A stretch of 64,000 nt of DNA from Betaproteobacteria bacterium. GTDB taxonomy: Bacteria > Pseudomonadota > Gammaproteobacteria > Burkholderiales > UBA3065. Below, one piece after another: positions 49,201 through 57,062 of this stretch. The notes under the pieces are model-generated. The model was not told the DNA's origin and made no database searches. It worked only from the letters and a program-made list of their open reading frames with translations. Numbering within the stretch: position 1 is the stretch's first letter; every line of letters begins with the position of its first letter. Position numbers and translations under genes: made by a program. The DNA is taken from contig JAIXXL010000005.1 in assembly GCA_027490755.1 (NCBI GenBank), positions 1 to 64,000 on the forward strand, read 5' to 3'.

Positions 49201-50850
49201 GTCGGCCCCACCGCCAGAGACGGTGTCGTTCGCGAAGAAGGTGTCGTCGCCATCACCGCCGAGCAGCGAGTCGTTGCCTGCGCCGCCGCGCAGAACATCG
49301 TCGCCGATGCCGCCAAGGATGGTGTCGTCGCCCCACCCGCCGGAGATGGAGTCGTCACCCGCCTCACCGTCGAGCAGCTGGTTGACCGAACCCGGCACGG
49401 TATCGAACTGCCCCGAACCACCGCTGATGTCGTCATTACCACCGCCGCCTCGCACCGCACCGATGGTGCCGCGGCTGCCAAGGCTGATCGAGTCGTCATC
49501 GCCCGAGCCCAACACCGACTCGACACCGGTGACGATAACCGCCCGGTTCTCGACTGTCGCACCAAGGTCCAGAGAAGCACCCGCGGTCAGGACGATGGCG
49601 TCGCTGCCGACACCGCCGTCGATCGTATCGATACCATCTTCCGAGGAACCGATAACGAAGCGGTCGTCTCCCGCATCGCCGAAGAGTTGGTCACTACCCC
49701 GTTCTCCAAAGAGACTGTCGTTGCCGTCGCCGCCAGAAAGGCGGTCGTTGTCCTCACCACCGAGAAGCCTGTCGTCGCCAGTGCCACCGATGAGGGTGTC
49801 ATTACCGTCATCGCCTAGCAGGCTGTCGCTGTCCTCGTCACCGAGCAGACTGTCGTTGCCATCGCCGCCGATCAGCGTGTCGTTGCTGTTGTAGCCTTGG
49901 ATGGTGTCATTGCCCAATCCACCAAGGACCGTGTCGCCAAGCACGACGGTGCCGATCAGAAAATCGTTGCCCGCGCCGCCATCGAGGTAATTGATGCCCG
50001 TCGACGGACCTTGCCCGTACAGCGAGAACCGATCGTTTCCGCTGGCGAGTTCGATGCGCTGGACATTGCTTCGCCCCGAGCTGTCCCTGTCGATCCTCGA
50101 GACAAAGGCCTCGATGGTGACGCCGGCATTGGGGCTTGAAGCCACTGATGCGTTGTTGGAGAGAAAGCGCTCGCCGCCAGGCTCACCCGGCGCTGGTCGC
50201 CTAGTGCCCACAACCATGTTCTGGATGGCGCCCGGGCCATCTTCGAAACGGAGGGTGTTGATGCCGCTGCCGCCCGAGATCGAATCGGTCGTCGGGGAAA
50301 AGTCCGCGGTCCCGGCGCGGAAGATGAAAACGTCGTTTCCATCGCCGCCGACAAGCGTGTCCCGGCCGTTCCCCGACAACCCGCCGCTAAAGCTATCGGT
50401 ACCGATGCTCCGCAGCGTGTCGTTGCCCGCCCCGCCGATCAGAAGGTCGTCGCCGCCATCGCCGACCAGCGAATCGTTGCCATTGCCTGCCGTGACGATG
50501 TCGTTGCCAAGCCCGCCACGCAAGGTGTTGTTGCCGACGAGATCGGTGAGCCGGTCATTGCCGGAGCCGCCGTCCATCAGGTCGTTGCCGGAAGCACCGG
50601 AGATGGTGTCGTTGCCCGCGTCGCCGTAAAGAGAATCGTGACCAGTGCCGCCATCGATGCTGTCATTACCCTCGAAACCCCGAAGCAGGTCGTTGCCGTC
50701 GCGCCCAAGCAAGGTGTCGTTGCGAGAGGTCCCTAGCAAAGTGTCATCGCCGAGCGTGCCCTGCCTTAATGAGAGGGCGTTAACCGCACTGCTGGCGGGC
50801 GTGGCCGAAGCGACTGGAGTCGGGATCCTTCCGGGTTTTTTGACGGCCAT
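40234..50850 (-). CDS. Giant RTX beta-roll repeat protein (3538 residues), surface or S-layer candidate
   Basis: The protein is 3538 residues, very acidic, almost without Lys, and I found no Cys. After a basic, Pro-rich N-terminus of about 25 residues (MAVKKPGRIPTPVASATP) come classic GGxGxD nonapeptides (about residues 32-165 and 285-560: GNDTLLGRDGNDLLRG and the like). Then comes a long region of looser repeats of about 70-80 residues pairing GSGDDxV with FxLGDGDN and an L.TST segment, to about residue 2800. The last 700 residues have fewer repeats and end VILVGFTPLEPTSPPADA. Helical, non-RTX inserts occur near residues 960-985, 1107-1150 and 1937-1990. No Sec signal, enzyme, or LapG-type retention domain was recognised. 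Export by the type I system at 4-11 kb is likely. GGAG lies six bases before ATG 50850. Adhesin or S-layer protein are the main options. Confidence 0.88.
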   Translation of the reverse strand: MAVKKPGRIPTPVASATPASSAVNALSLRQGTLGDDTLLGTSRNDTLLGRDGNDLLRGFEGNDSIDGGTGHDSLYGDAGNDTISGASGNDLMDGGSGNDRLTDLVGNNTLRGGLGNDIVTAGNGNDSLVGDGGDDLLIGGAGNDTLRSIGTDSFSGGLSGNGRDTLVGGDGNDVFIFRAGTADFSPTTDSISGGSGINTLRFEDGPGAIQNMVVGTRRPAPGEPGGERFLSNNASVASSPNAGVTIEAFVSRIDRDSSGRSNVQRIELASGNDRFSLYGQGPSTGINYLDGGAGNDFLIGTVVLGDTVLGGLGNDTIQGYNSNDTLIGGDGNDSLLGDEDSDSLLGDDGNDTLIGGTGDDRLLGGEDNDRLSGGDGNDSLFGERGSDQLFGDAGDDRFVIGSSEDGIDTIDGGVGSDAIVLTAGASLDLGATVENRAVIVTGVESVLGSGDDDSISLGSRGTIGAVRGGGGNDDISGGSGQFDTVPGSVNQLLDGEAGDDSISGGWGDDTILGGIGDDVLRGGAGNDSLLGGDGDDTFFANDTVSGGGADSGADVLRGGGGNDSFVFGGAGSAAGSLGLNDTISGGTGDDFIVFTGAVGSPSSAYRPGDGRNISEVEGLRLSELSDHVNLAGSGIVSVFGGAGTDTIVGNGLDETIVGGAGNDSLLGGDGDDVFFVAGSFSGSGGAADGDFSDQETVAGGSGFDTLVFDIDGAAGGYELLDDAAGNVSSIEALVFGNGDDRVEVAANLLAVPDGLVLDNFVEEGDLPSTYQGVVYVSAGDGNNTIVIDGDNDSDGEDLIPLMFVETGDDEDLVVVRGASASVTLFANVGGNDDSVVVEGSDVLSGTFDLGEGDDVLIVGDSGGFGFNADTALDTRFGNVDSIVGAVDAGVVSLDIVAGNGDDSVLVEANIVEGEFDLGDGEDIVLVDASDNILRSTFDLGRGDDELRLDASNIIGGARPSEVDLDLVDREGLRSLLTSLADESADDPESSPPSAEDIATAVDSSLVSLDALLDESFPALESAGVSVYAGDGNDYIEAKAGDALLFNTFDLGGGDDVIDIIASDDLGDVLAGGSGGGPVLGLKIDAGDGDDEVSILAEGVAFAMPDGEEFFSNLVDESLEPALDASLEDPDFDPRAVELLNLLLTEFDSRVSTAFGDALDGGIDLGEGDNIVRIHSNLDDNGDGFSSGLPLFGGDLAGNGAIFATAVVAGDGDDTVEYAASDSIFLASIDLSDGDNHVSLITSTEFGAVEGQSFNGNDIDAVSVTAGDGNDTVLIVAGGEIGATGGVFIDVGDGDNLVRLYSDPDVGDGSSSGDEVDNVTVIAGSGDDTVVAAATDDVEDSTFSLGDGDNVIVLATSTFLDTAGDRDVSLFPDGDVLADDIDFGGIGDEVKNVTITAGSGNDNVTIIADEGISEDEGDEALIDVGDGDNTVRLYAGLSDPDDEDADINRATVNAGSGDDTVVAAAASEIGGSGGGTHFNLGDGDNLLGLFTTTEYAAPEDFDFDGFNVNDLTEDDSIGDDATGDDIEDVSITAGSGNDRILIDAADDIEVFINAGNGDNTIAMYAELEEDEEGHVHYTTVTAGTGDDNVLAVSANEVHDSEFFLGAGDDLLQVIADTTLVGDIRGEDFDSGEIDDVTVDGGAGDDRIVLLSGEDVSGISIEGGAGDDEISLYAGPYESFVWPPQDVDLSDSTVNGGAGDDVVSIGAGGDIRASSIDLGSGDDVLDVLTSTGFGPIESLGPDGEDGFLSGDDIVGLTIAGGAGDDQIRLVAGEDILGLLDIQTGEVPFDPTQSLDAVSLLAAAAAVVDGEDFEFDLAPLSIDGGAGNDLIELYAGVEDTIRRRTPNPDVILGVEVVDQEGGDDTVIAVAPDAIGLSSFDLGSGDDVVRLYAGNVDAVGEDLPGGFLNDGFGLASGIGLVNVTTGDGDDQVSLAANNVAFLTRFDTLVPDLEDFRQKVYESAFEQALDSGADPFEAAEAATEAADTAAQTFAGNAAEILDGGIFTGSGDDVVEIFAGLQSGGGIIAVEVDTGDDDDDVLMASGEDIELITADLGSGDDSLTLTTSTDLGSVGGAEFIDGGNINAVTVEAGDGDDEITLLSGEDIGTSPNNFGGDSSGSPVLGALLDIEPGVSIDAGAGNDLVRLYADLDGEDEGVISSVELFGGEGDDSVSVAASGEIWDSTFNLGDGDDSILIANSSLLGNIEGEYAIDGGDLKGLSVEGGSGDDLITLVSAEDIREYVVDTDGNASNGEGEFSFGTLIDGGEGDDTILLFADGNIDGAFTPSIDDSSEEVVTTLFGGDGSDVVVLAAAGNISDLVVDLGEGDNAALLVTSTDVASFLDGTALEEVEDLELGDSFGGIERVTVTAGSGDDSVTLVDDNDLDSGAILIDLGDGTNSASLYAGFSAVDGGNIESVVVIGGSGADTVLLAGNGDITNVELDLGDGTNSASLYAGLSAVDGGDIESVVVIGGSDADTVLLAGNGDISNVELDLGDGDNVVTLVNTNAFGLVEGDALAREGDIYDVTIRSGSGDDVVSLISGDGLDESILIDVGNGDNLVSLFSDLGGKDGDLTVNAGSGSDTVLAVFSGSIQNGDARFDLGDGDNFIRLLTSTELDTIRGYEDDTLDNSVFFDPEAYELRGFVPFDINQTTVTGGDGRDNVRIVAGGTIGGVLIDVGDGDNTVELFADVNDNELFDGFNNIHGDIEDVTVILGSGDDVVTGGAADRIANSTFDLGDGNNGLSLFTSTDVAPVTGFEYDGHVVDVESYAFDGGNIDAVVVEAGDGFDEITLVSGESIVNTTVQTGDGGGSVNLYADLGNNDDGNVRNVDVTTGDGDDALVVAASGNIDGGSEFNLGDGDDSLVLTTVTFADGFNDANDLIAGYSWLGGNIEDVTVDAGDGDDSISISANGLARVSVDAGGGDDTVELFRIDGEDAAGDGFFIHGGDGLDTLILTGNHSSAGDPDVFDNIDLSQFDGFEQLILADGGQGDISLVDGGPDGELFGTDRLRLLRSNGEDNDISLETYGSIENVTVDGAGGDDSFTLGFADLSAEFGNVDAPFTSEFDNVTLVGGSGEDVAVVFSNHENAELSFHGVEGLFLVNTEEVTVDIRADGNLDDTVIIRDGFAGATFNFHDEANATVFGGNGDDVINLLAGGRLVLNEGEDVDSPFFSDGGAGSSVESVFGSGAYDLVIINDGGNDDPVTSDLRYLDLGGGDDLLYIAGNDFAIGGGDFIATLDGGLGDDLLILAGIGNEDSMAGGISLGDAYVIGFETVQGSDLGDDIHIHSDAVLVLGGNGDDFIEVTEDAQIVVGGLGNDFIEAGDGAQVIYGGNFDLDSGFGDHNDPALDFNFGNTPAGGSDYFAQGADDGVAPLSGSLRDERLVFEGDFLEFQDDIDGRNQVDLIYDFQVANDSIAGGGNVDSLDLGGFNGVDFVFGDLDNNNDGVNDFDGFNDVLDADGDVLFYSLVRPDSLSGPWNYRNLEDNSAYYAVGNYDEVTNRFEFDSEGDDLLFFRTDGSVDNQNLLTNESMVILVGFTPLEPTSPPADA
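43381..43680 (-). repeat. Tandem 150-bp duplication inside the giant RTX gene
   Basis: Bases 43381-43530 and 43531-43680 are tandem copies with about 10 differences in 150 by direct comparison. They encode two 50-residue units of the type ELDLGDGTNSASLYAG, then SAVDGGDIESVVVIGGS, ADTVLLAGNGDI. Other repeats in the gene are much more diverged, so this duplication is recent. Confidence 0.9.
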
Positions 50851-51166
50851 GCTTTTCTCCGAACTTGTTTAGCAGGTGGTGATTCGAGACTACGCAGACG
50901 TTTAAATTCAGGCAGAGGCGGGTAAGTGCAACGCCACCGGTGACAGCAAAGGAGGCCCCAAAACCTGGCAAGCCTCTGATTGAAAACACGAAAGTGCTTC
51001 AGGATGCGAGGCGACACCGGGACGAGGTTCTTCCCAATAGTTGCGAGCGTAGCGGATGACAGGCTAGAAGTGCAAATCATTGAGCAATGAGCGAAGACGG
51101 ATAAAACGCTCGCGAAAGGTCAAGGTCCTTCGCTCAGCAGCTATCGCTACAGGGCAAACTGTCGGC
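50851..51166. other. Intergenic region between divergent genes
   Basis: These 316 bases separate the giant RTX start (minus strand) from the methyltransferase start (plus strand) and must hold promoters for both. The ribosome site GGAG for the RTX gene is at 50857-50860 on the minus strand. I see no convincing -35/-10 pair, strong hairpin or small gene. The frame open from 51080 into the methyltransferase does not look coding before 51167. Confidence 0.5.
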
Positions 51167-52330
51167 ATGAGACCGATGCCAGCCGACCAGCACTGCTTCG
51201 CGCCCTGCCCGCGCGGCCTCGAACAGGTCCTCACCGACGAACTGAGGGCATTGGGGGCAGAAGCGGTCGCGGCGAGGCCAGGCGGGGTAGCCTTTCGCTC
51301 GAGCATAGAGGGTGTGCTGCGCGCCAATCTCGAGAGCCGCTTCGCCAGCCGCATCCTGCTGCGCGTGGTGCAGAAGCCCTACCGCACCGAGCACGACATC
51401 TACAAAGCCGCGCGCGGCATCGACTGGGACGCCTGGTTCGATGTCGGCCAGACGATCAAGGTAGAGACCAACGGCATCCGAGCACAGGTGAAGAGCCTCG
51501 ATTTCGTCTCGCTCAAGGTGAAGGACGCGGTCTGCGACGTCTTCCGCGACGCATGCGGCGACCGGCCGAGCGTGAACACCCAGCGCCCCGACCAGCGCAT
51601 CCACGTCTTCCTCGACGAGCAAGAGGTTACGCTGTACCTCGACACCAGCGGCGAGGCGCTGTTCAAGCGTGGCTACCGGCGCGGCGCGGGCGAGGCGCCG
51701 CTGCGCGAGAACCTCGCAGCAGGCATCCTGTGGCTTGCCGGTTGGACACCCGACCGGCCTCTGTTCGACCCGATGTGCGGCTCAGGGACGTTCCTGACGG
51801 AAGCCGCGATGATGGCCATGGACCGCGCGCCGGGGCTCGGACGCGAATTCGCCTTCGAGCGATTCACGGGCCTCGAAGGAGGGCTGTGGCAGGGCCTGCG
51901 CGAGGCGGCCATTGCGCGCGTCAAGCCGCTACCGGCCAGGCTCATCTCCGGCCGCGACGAGGACGCCACCGTCCTCGAACACGCACGCAGGCATCTGGCC
52001 GCGCTGGGTTGCGCGCCGCAGGTCGACCTGCAGGTGGGCGACGCGCTATCCGCCGAGGCGCCAGAGGCGTCCGGGGTGATGGTGATGAACCCGCCCTACG
52101 GCGAGCGCATGGGCGAAGCCGAGGCGTTGGCGGCGTGGTATCCGCGCCTGGGCGACTGGCTCAAGCGGCGCTTCGCCGGCTGGGATGCATGGATCCTCAC
52201 CGGCGACATGAAGGGTATCCGCAGCATCGGGCTGGCCCCGTCGCGCAAGATACCGCTATTCAACGGCGCGATAGAGTGCCGGTTGCTGCGATATGAGATG
52301 GTGGCGGGGGTGCGGCGGCGGGGTGGTTGA
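51167..52330 (+). CDS. THUMP-domain RNA guanine-N2 methyltransferase (RlmL N-half type)
   Basis: A 387-residue class I SAM methyltransferase with an N-terminal ferredoxin-like plus THUMP region (about residues 5-160: FAPCPRGLEQVLTDELRALG), then a UPF0020 catalytic domain (about 165-385) with DPMCGSGTFLTEAAMMA for SAM and NPPYGERMGE, the N2-guanine/N6-adenine catalytic motif. It corresponds to the m2G2445 half of E. coli RlmL (702 residues, a fusion with RlmK). The stand-alone form is common in betaproteobacteria. ATG 51167 fits the family start; ATG 51176 is possible. Probably modifies 23S rRNA. Confidence 0.88.
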   Translation: MRPMPADQHCFAPCPRGLEQVLTDELRALGAEAVAARPGGVAFRSSIEGVLRANLESRFASRILLRVVQKPYRTEHDIYKAARGIDWDAWFDVGQTIKVETNGIRAQVKSLDFVSLKVKDAVCDVFRDACGDRPSVNTQRPDQRIHVFLDEQEVTLYLDTSGEALFKRGYRRGAGEAPLRENLAAGILWLAGWTPDRPLFDPMCGSGTFLTEAAMMAMDRAPGLGREFAFERFTGLEGGLWQGLREAAIARVKPLPARLISGRDEDATVLEHARRHLAALGCAPQVDLQVGDALSAEAPEASGVMVMNPPYGERMGEAEALAAWYPRLGDWLKRRFAGWDAWILTGDMKGIRSIGLAPSRKIPLFNGAIECRLLRYEMVAGVRRRGG

Positions 52331-52385
52331 CACCCTTGGCCAGACACCGGCACCAAGAACTGATGAGTAGCGGGCGACAGCAGCG

Positions 52386-53882
52386 ATGAGACTGATACAA
52401 GTGATCCTTTGCGGTGGGGCCGGGACCCGGCTATGGCCGATGTCGCGCGAGGCGGAGCCCAAACAATTCTTACCGTTGGCTGGAGGGACCCGCAGCCTGC
52501 TGCAGGACACCGCGCTCAGGCTACGCCGACTTCCGCCCATGCTAGAGCGACTCGCGGACGGACGAGGCGCGGTGGTGGACCCGACACCGATCCTTGTGAC
52601 CCAGGAGGACACCCGCTTCCTGGCGGCCAGCCAACTTGCGGCGGTCGGTGTCTCGACGGAGCAGATCGTGCTCGAACCGGTCGGCCGCAACACCGCACCG
52701 GCACTGACGCTGGCCGCCCTGCAGGCGCAGGCCGCGCTGCCGGGCGAAGACCCGGTGCTGCTGGCGATGCCGGCCGACCATGTGATCGCCGACGAGCAGG
52801 CTTTCGTGGCCGCGGTCGCGGGCGCGCTGTCGGCCGCTCTGGAGGGCGCTGTCGTGACCTTTGGTATCAAGCCGAGCAGGCCCGAGACGGGGTACGGCTA
52901 CATCCGTGCTGCCGCTGGCGACGCCGAACCTACGGAGGGCGGCCCAGTCGTCATTGAAGCCTTCATCGAGAAACCCGACGCGGCCACGGCTTCAAGCTTT
53001 GTCGAGGACGGGCGCCATCTGTGGAACAGTGGCCTGTTCATGATGCGGGCGAGTGTGTGGCTGCGGGCCCTTGGCCACTACCGGGAGGACATCCTCAACG
53101 CCTGCACACTCGCCATGCGGAGCGCGCGCCGTGACCTTGACTTCGTGCGCCCGCTGGCCGATGCGTTCAGGGCCTGCCCGGCGGAGTCGATCGACTACGC
53201 GGTGATGGAGCATCTGCCCGCCGATAGGGGCTTGGGCATCCCGGCGAGGGTCATGGCGGTCGATGCCGGATGGAACGACGTCGGGGCCTGGGACGCCCTG
53301 CACGACGTCCTGCCCAAGGACGCCGATGGCAACGCGGTGGTAGGTGATGTACTGCTGCACGAGTCCCGCAACAGCCTGGTGTTCGCCAGCCACCGCACAG
53401 TGGCCGCACTCGGCGTCCAGCGTCTGGGTATCATCGAGACCGCGGATGCAGTGCTGGTCGTGGACCTGGAGTGCACACAGTCGCTGAAACAAGTAGTCCA
53501 GCGCCTCAAGGCCGGGGGCGGTTCTCTTGCCTTCACGCATCGCAAGGTCCACCGCCCGTGGGGCTGGTACGACAGCCTGGATGCCGGGCCGGGTTTCCAG
53601 GTCAAGCGCATCGTGGTGACTGCTGGCGCCAGCCTGAGCCTGCAGCTGCATCACCGCCGCGCCGAGCACTGGGTCGTGGTGAGGGGCACGGCGGAGGTTA
53701 CAAACGGAGAGCAGGTCTTCGTGCTGCAAGAGAACCAGTCCACGTATATTCCGATGGGCCAGAAGCACAGGCTCAAGAACCCCGGCGATGCGCCGCTCGA
53801 GATCATCGAGGTGCAATCCGGCGATTATCTGGGCGAGGACGACATCGTCCGCTTCGAAGATACGTTCGGCCGCGCGGGATGA
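52386..53882 (+). CDS. manC: Mannose-1-phosphate guanylyltransferase / mannose-6-phosphate isomerase
   Basis: This bifunctional enzyme makes GDP-mannose from mannose 1-phosphate and GTP and can interconvert mannose and fructose 6-phosphates. It has 498 residues. The N-terminal nucleotidyltransferase (about 1-350) has ILCGGAGTRLWPMSREAEPK and FIEKPDAATA. The C-terminal cupin isomerase (about 385-490) has HRPWGWYDSLDAGPGFQVK, LQLHHRRAEHWVVVRGTAEV with metal ligands and QKHRLKNPGDAPLEIIEVQ. It heads the GDP-sugar set manC-gmd-rmd, supplying the gmd substrate. Confidence 0.96.
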   Translation: MRLIQVILCGGAGTRLWPMSREAEPKQFLPLAGGTRSLLQDTALRLRRLPPMLERLADGRGAVVDPTPILVTQEDTRFLAASQLAAVGVSTEQIVLEPVGRNTAPALTLAALQAQAALPGEDPVLLAMPADHVIADEQAFVAAVAGALSAALEGAVVTFGIKPSRPETGYGYIRAAAGDAEPTEGGPVVIEAFIEKPDAATASSFVEDGRHLWNSGLFMMRASVWLRALGHYREDILNACTLAMRSARRDLDFVRPLADAFRACPAESIDYAVMEHLPADRGLGIPARVMAVDAGWNDVGAWDALHDVLPKDADGNAVVGDVLLHESRNSLVFASHRTVAALGVQRLGIIETADAVLVVDLECTQSLKQVVQRLKAGGGSLAFTHRKVHRPWGWYDSLDAGPGFQVKRIVVTAGASLSLQLHHRRAEHWVVVRGTAEVTNGEQVFVLQENQSTYIPMGQKHRLKNPGDAPLEIIEVQSGDYLGEDDIVRFEDTFGRAG

Positions 53883-53895
53883 GCGTTGGCGTTGA

Positions 53896-55005
<1,110 letters not shown>

Positions 55006-55917
55006 ATGAGGATCCTGGTCACTGGCGCGGAGGGCTTTACTGGCATGCATCTTTGCGCAGCGGCGCGGTCGCAAGGCCACGAGGTGGTTCCACTCGCGGC
55101 GCAATTGCAGGATGCAGTTGGATTGGCCCGGGAGGTGCGCGCTGTCGCGCCGGAGGCAGTGTTACATCTGGCCGCGATCAGCTTTGTGGGTCACGGGTGC
55201 GCTGCTGACTTTTACGCGGTCAATACGGTGGGGACTATCCAGCTTCTCGATGCCCTCGACGCGCTGCCGCTTGCGCCGAGGTGTGTGCTGCTTGCCAGCA
55301 GCGCCAACGTCTACGGCAACAACCCACATTCACCGATCGATGAGGACGCTGAACTCGCCCCGGCCAACCATTACGCGGCGAGCAAGGCCGCGATGGAGCT
55401 GCTGGCGCGCCGGTATGTGCCGCGACTGCCGATTGTGATCACCCGCCCCTTCAACTATATCGGCGCGGGGCAAAACGGGCATTTCGTTATCCCCAAGATC
55501 ATCGATTACTTCGCCCGACGGGCGCCCGTGATCGAACTCGGAAATCTGGAGGTGTTGCGGGAATACAACCCGGTGTCTTTCGTCTGCACGGCTTACCTGC
55601 ACCTGCTGGAACACGGCACGCCGGGAAGCACTTGGAACATCTGCTCCGGCATCAGCTGGTCGCTGCACCAGATCATCGACATGCTGCGCGACATGACCTC
55701 ACATGACTTGGAGATCCGGGTCAATCCGGAATTGGTGCGGGCAAATGAAGTGCACCGCCTGTGCGGTGACCCGAGGCGACTGCGGGAAAGCTTCGCGACA
55801 CAGGCAGCGCAGTGGCCAATGGAAGGCTGGGGAACACCCTCCGCCATGCGTGCGCTTGCCAATGACCTTTTGGTATCCGCCCAGCACGCGCCCTCAAGCC
55901 AACCCAGACCCAAATGA
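55006..55917 (+). CDS. rmd: GDP-6-deoxy-D-mannose (GDP-D-rhamnose) reductase
   Basis: Rmd reduces the gmd product at C4 to GDP-D-rhamnose. The 303-residue SDR has the NAD(P)-binding VTGAEGFTGMHLCAAA, LLASSANVYGNN with the catalytic Ser, NHYAASKAAMELLARR (Tyr-x3-Lys), and RPFNYIGAGQNGHFVIPKI typical of Rmd proteins. No C3-epimerase feature of GDP-fucose synthase is apparent, and the C-terminus shows the DPRRLRESF pattern near 250. D-rhamnose is thus a likely sugar of the polysaccharide made here. It ends five bases from the next gene's stop on the opposite strand. Confidence 0.88.
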   Translation: MRILVTGAEGFTGMHLCAAARSQGHEVVPLAAQLQDAVGLAREVRAVAPEAVLHLAAISFVGHGCAADFYAVNTVGTIQLLDALDALPLAPRCVLLASSANVYGNNPHSPIDEDAELAPANHYAASKAAMELLARRYVPRLPIVITRPFNYIGAGQNGHFVIPKIIDYFARRAPVIELGNLEVLREYNPVSFVCTAYLHLLEHGTPGSTWNICSGISWSLHQIIDMLRDMTSHDLEIRVNPELVRANEVHRLCGDPRRLRESFATQAAQWPMEGWGTPSAMRALANDLLVSAQHAPSSQPRPK

Positions 55918-55921
55918 TGCC

Positions 55922-57040
55922 CTAGCCCGCGACACCCCCCCTCAAGCAGAATTCTTCAACCTCATCGACGAACCTCTCCAGCGAGTTGCTCCTCGACCAC
56001 TCAACACGGGCAAGCTCTGCCGCAGCGGCAACGCGCCGATAATCTGCTGCGACACGCTGCAATGCACCGACCATATCTCTAGCGGAGGTTCCGTGAAACA
56101 CTGCGCCGTTGGCGTATGTGCGAATCAGTCCGCTGATCGACGTGCCGCCGGGACCTATCATCGGCACGCCGCACGCCACCGCCTTCCAGGCAATACCCGA
56201 CCCATTCAAGCGATACCACTGCTTCTCGTAGGGCAAAATCACCGCATCAGCCTCATTAATCAGGTCAGAAAGATCCTCAACGTAGCCAACGACCTTCAAA
56301 CGGTCGTCATACCTGTCTACGAATTTTATCGATTCGGACGAATCTTGCATTATGAGTTCGAAACCAGCGTCAAGAATAGCCGGAACCAGCTCCCGTAGCG
56401 ACTCGTTCTTATACTGCCGCTGGTGGCCCAGAACCGCCACCCTCGTCAACGAGCCCGGAGCCCTGGTTCTTTTATAGCCATCAAACGGCACCGGCAGCTT
56501 CGAGATATTTAGACCGTCCTTCTGAAGAACGGATTCATAATCCAGCAACAACTCCCTCTCAAATACACCGATCTTCGTGTCGGAATCTGTTCTGGGGGTC
56601 GAGCGGAATGCCCTTTGCCACATGGTTCGGAGCGTATCCACGGGCCAATTCACAGGCAAATGAAAAACCCCCATGACCGCCTGCTTTCTGCTCACGCTTG
56701 ACAGCGCTATGAACTGCTCCAGAAAAAGGTTCGGAAACACAAAGAGATCTGACCTCGGGATTCGACCGAGGTCCCTGGCCACAAGCGACGACTGGTACCG
56801 CATATAAAATTCTTCCCCCATGAACCGTTGGTTCATATAGGGGTTGGTTTTCAGAGTCGCGCGAACCTCGGCATGGCCAGCCAACTTGTCCATGACAAAC
56901 CTGTCGCATCTCTCGTTGGCGAATACCCTTATTGAGTAGCCACGCATGGACAGGGCACGACTGAGACCGAAAATCAAGTCAAAGTGGTGCCCCGCCCTCC
57001 CATGCAGGCCAGGGTCAATAAGCGTGATGATCTTCTTCAT
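55922..57040 (-). CDS. Glycosyltransferase, GT4-like, in AT-richer DNA
   Basis: A 372-residue protein whose C-terminal half looks like a GT-B donor domain: VAVLGHQRQYKNESLRELVP, then VGYVEDLSDLINEADAVILPYEKQWYRLNGSGIAWKAV (long run split here only for description), and CGVPMIGPGGTS. The N-terminus (MKKIITLIDPGLHGRAGHH) fits an acceptor domain. ATG 57040 is 22 bases after the stop of the preceding gene on the same strand; an earlier in-frame TTG overlaps that gene. Base composition is clearly less GC-rich than in the flanks, and the pair of minus-strand genes interrupts the plus-strand locus, suggesting later acquisition. Confidence 0.7.
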   Translation of the reverse strand: MKKIITLIDPGLHGRAGHHFDLIFGLSRALSMRGYSIRVFANERCDRFVMDKLAGHAEVRATLKTNPYMNQRFMGEEFYMRYQSSLVARDLGRIPRSDLFVFPNLFLEQFIALSSVSRKQAVMGVFHLPVNWPVDTLRTMWQRAFRSTPRTDSDTKIGVFERELLLDYESVLQKDGLNISKLPVPFDGYKRTRAPGSLTRVAVLGHQRQYKNESLRELVPAILDAGFELIMQDSSESIKFVDRYDDRLKVVGYVEDLSDLINEADAVILPYEKQWYRLNGSGIAWKAVACGVPMIGPGGTSISGLIRTYANGAVFHGTSARDMVGALQRVAADYRRVAAAAELARVEWSRSNSLERFVDEVEEFCLRGGVAG

Positions 57041-57062
57041 TTTTAGGTGTTTTCCCGGACAT

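Noticed and set aside
40234-50850. CRISPR-like regular repeats
   Set aside because: The short spaced repeats here are degenerate codons of GGxGxD motifs in one long reading frame, not identical repeats with unique spacers.
40234-50850. LapA-type cell-surface adhesin with LapG cleavage site
   Set aside because: No N-terminal retention module or TAAG-type cleavage motif was seen in the first residues, and no LapD/LapG-like gene is in the window.
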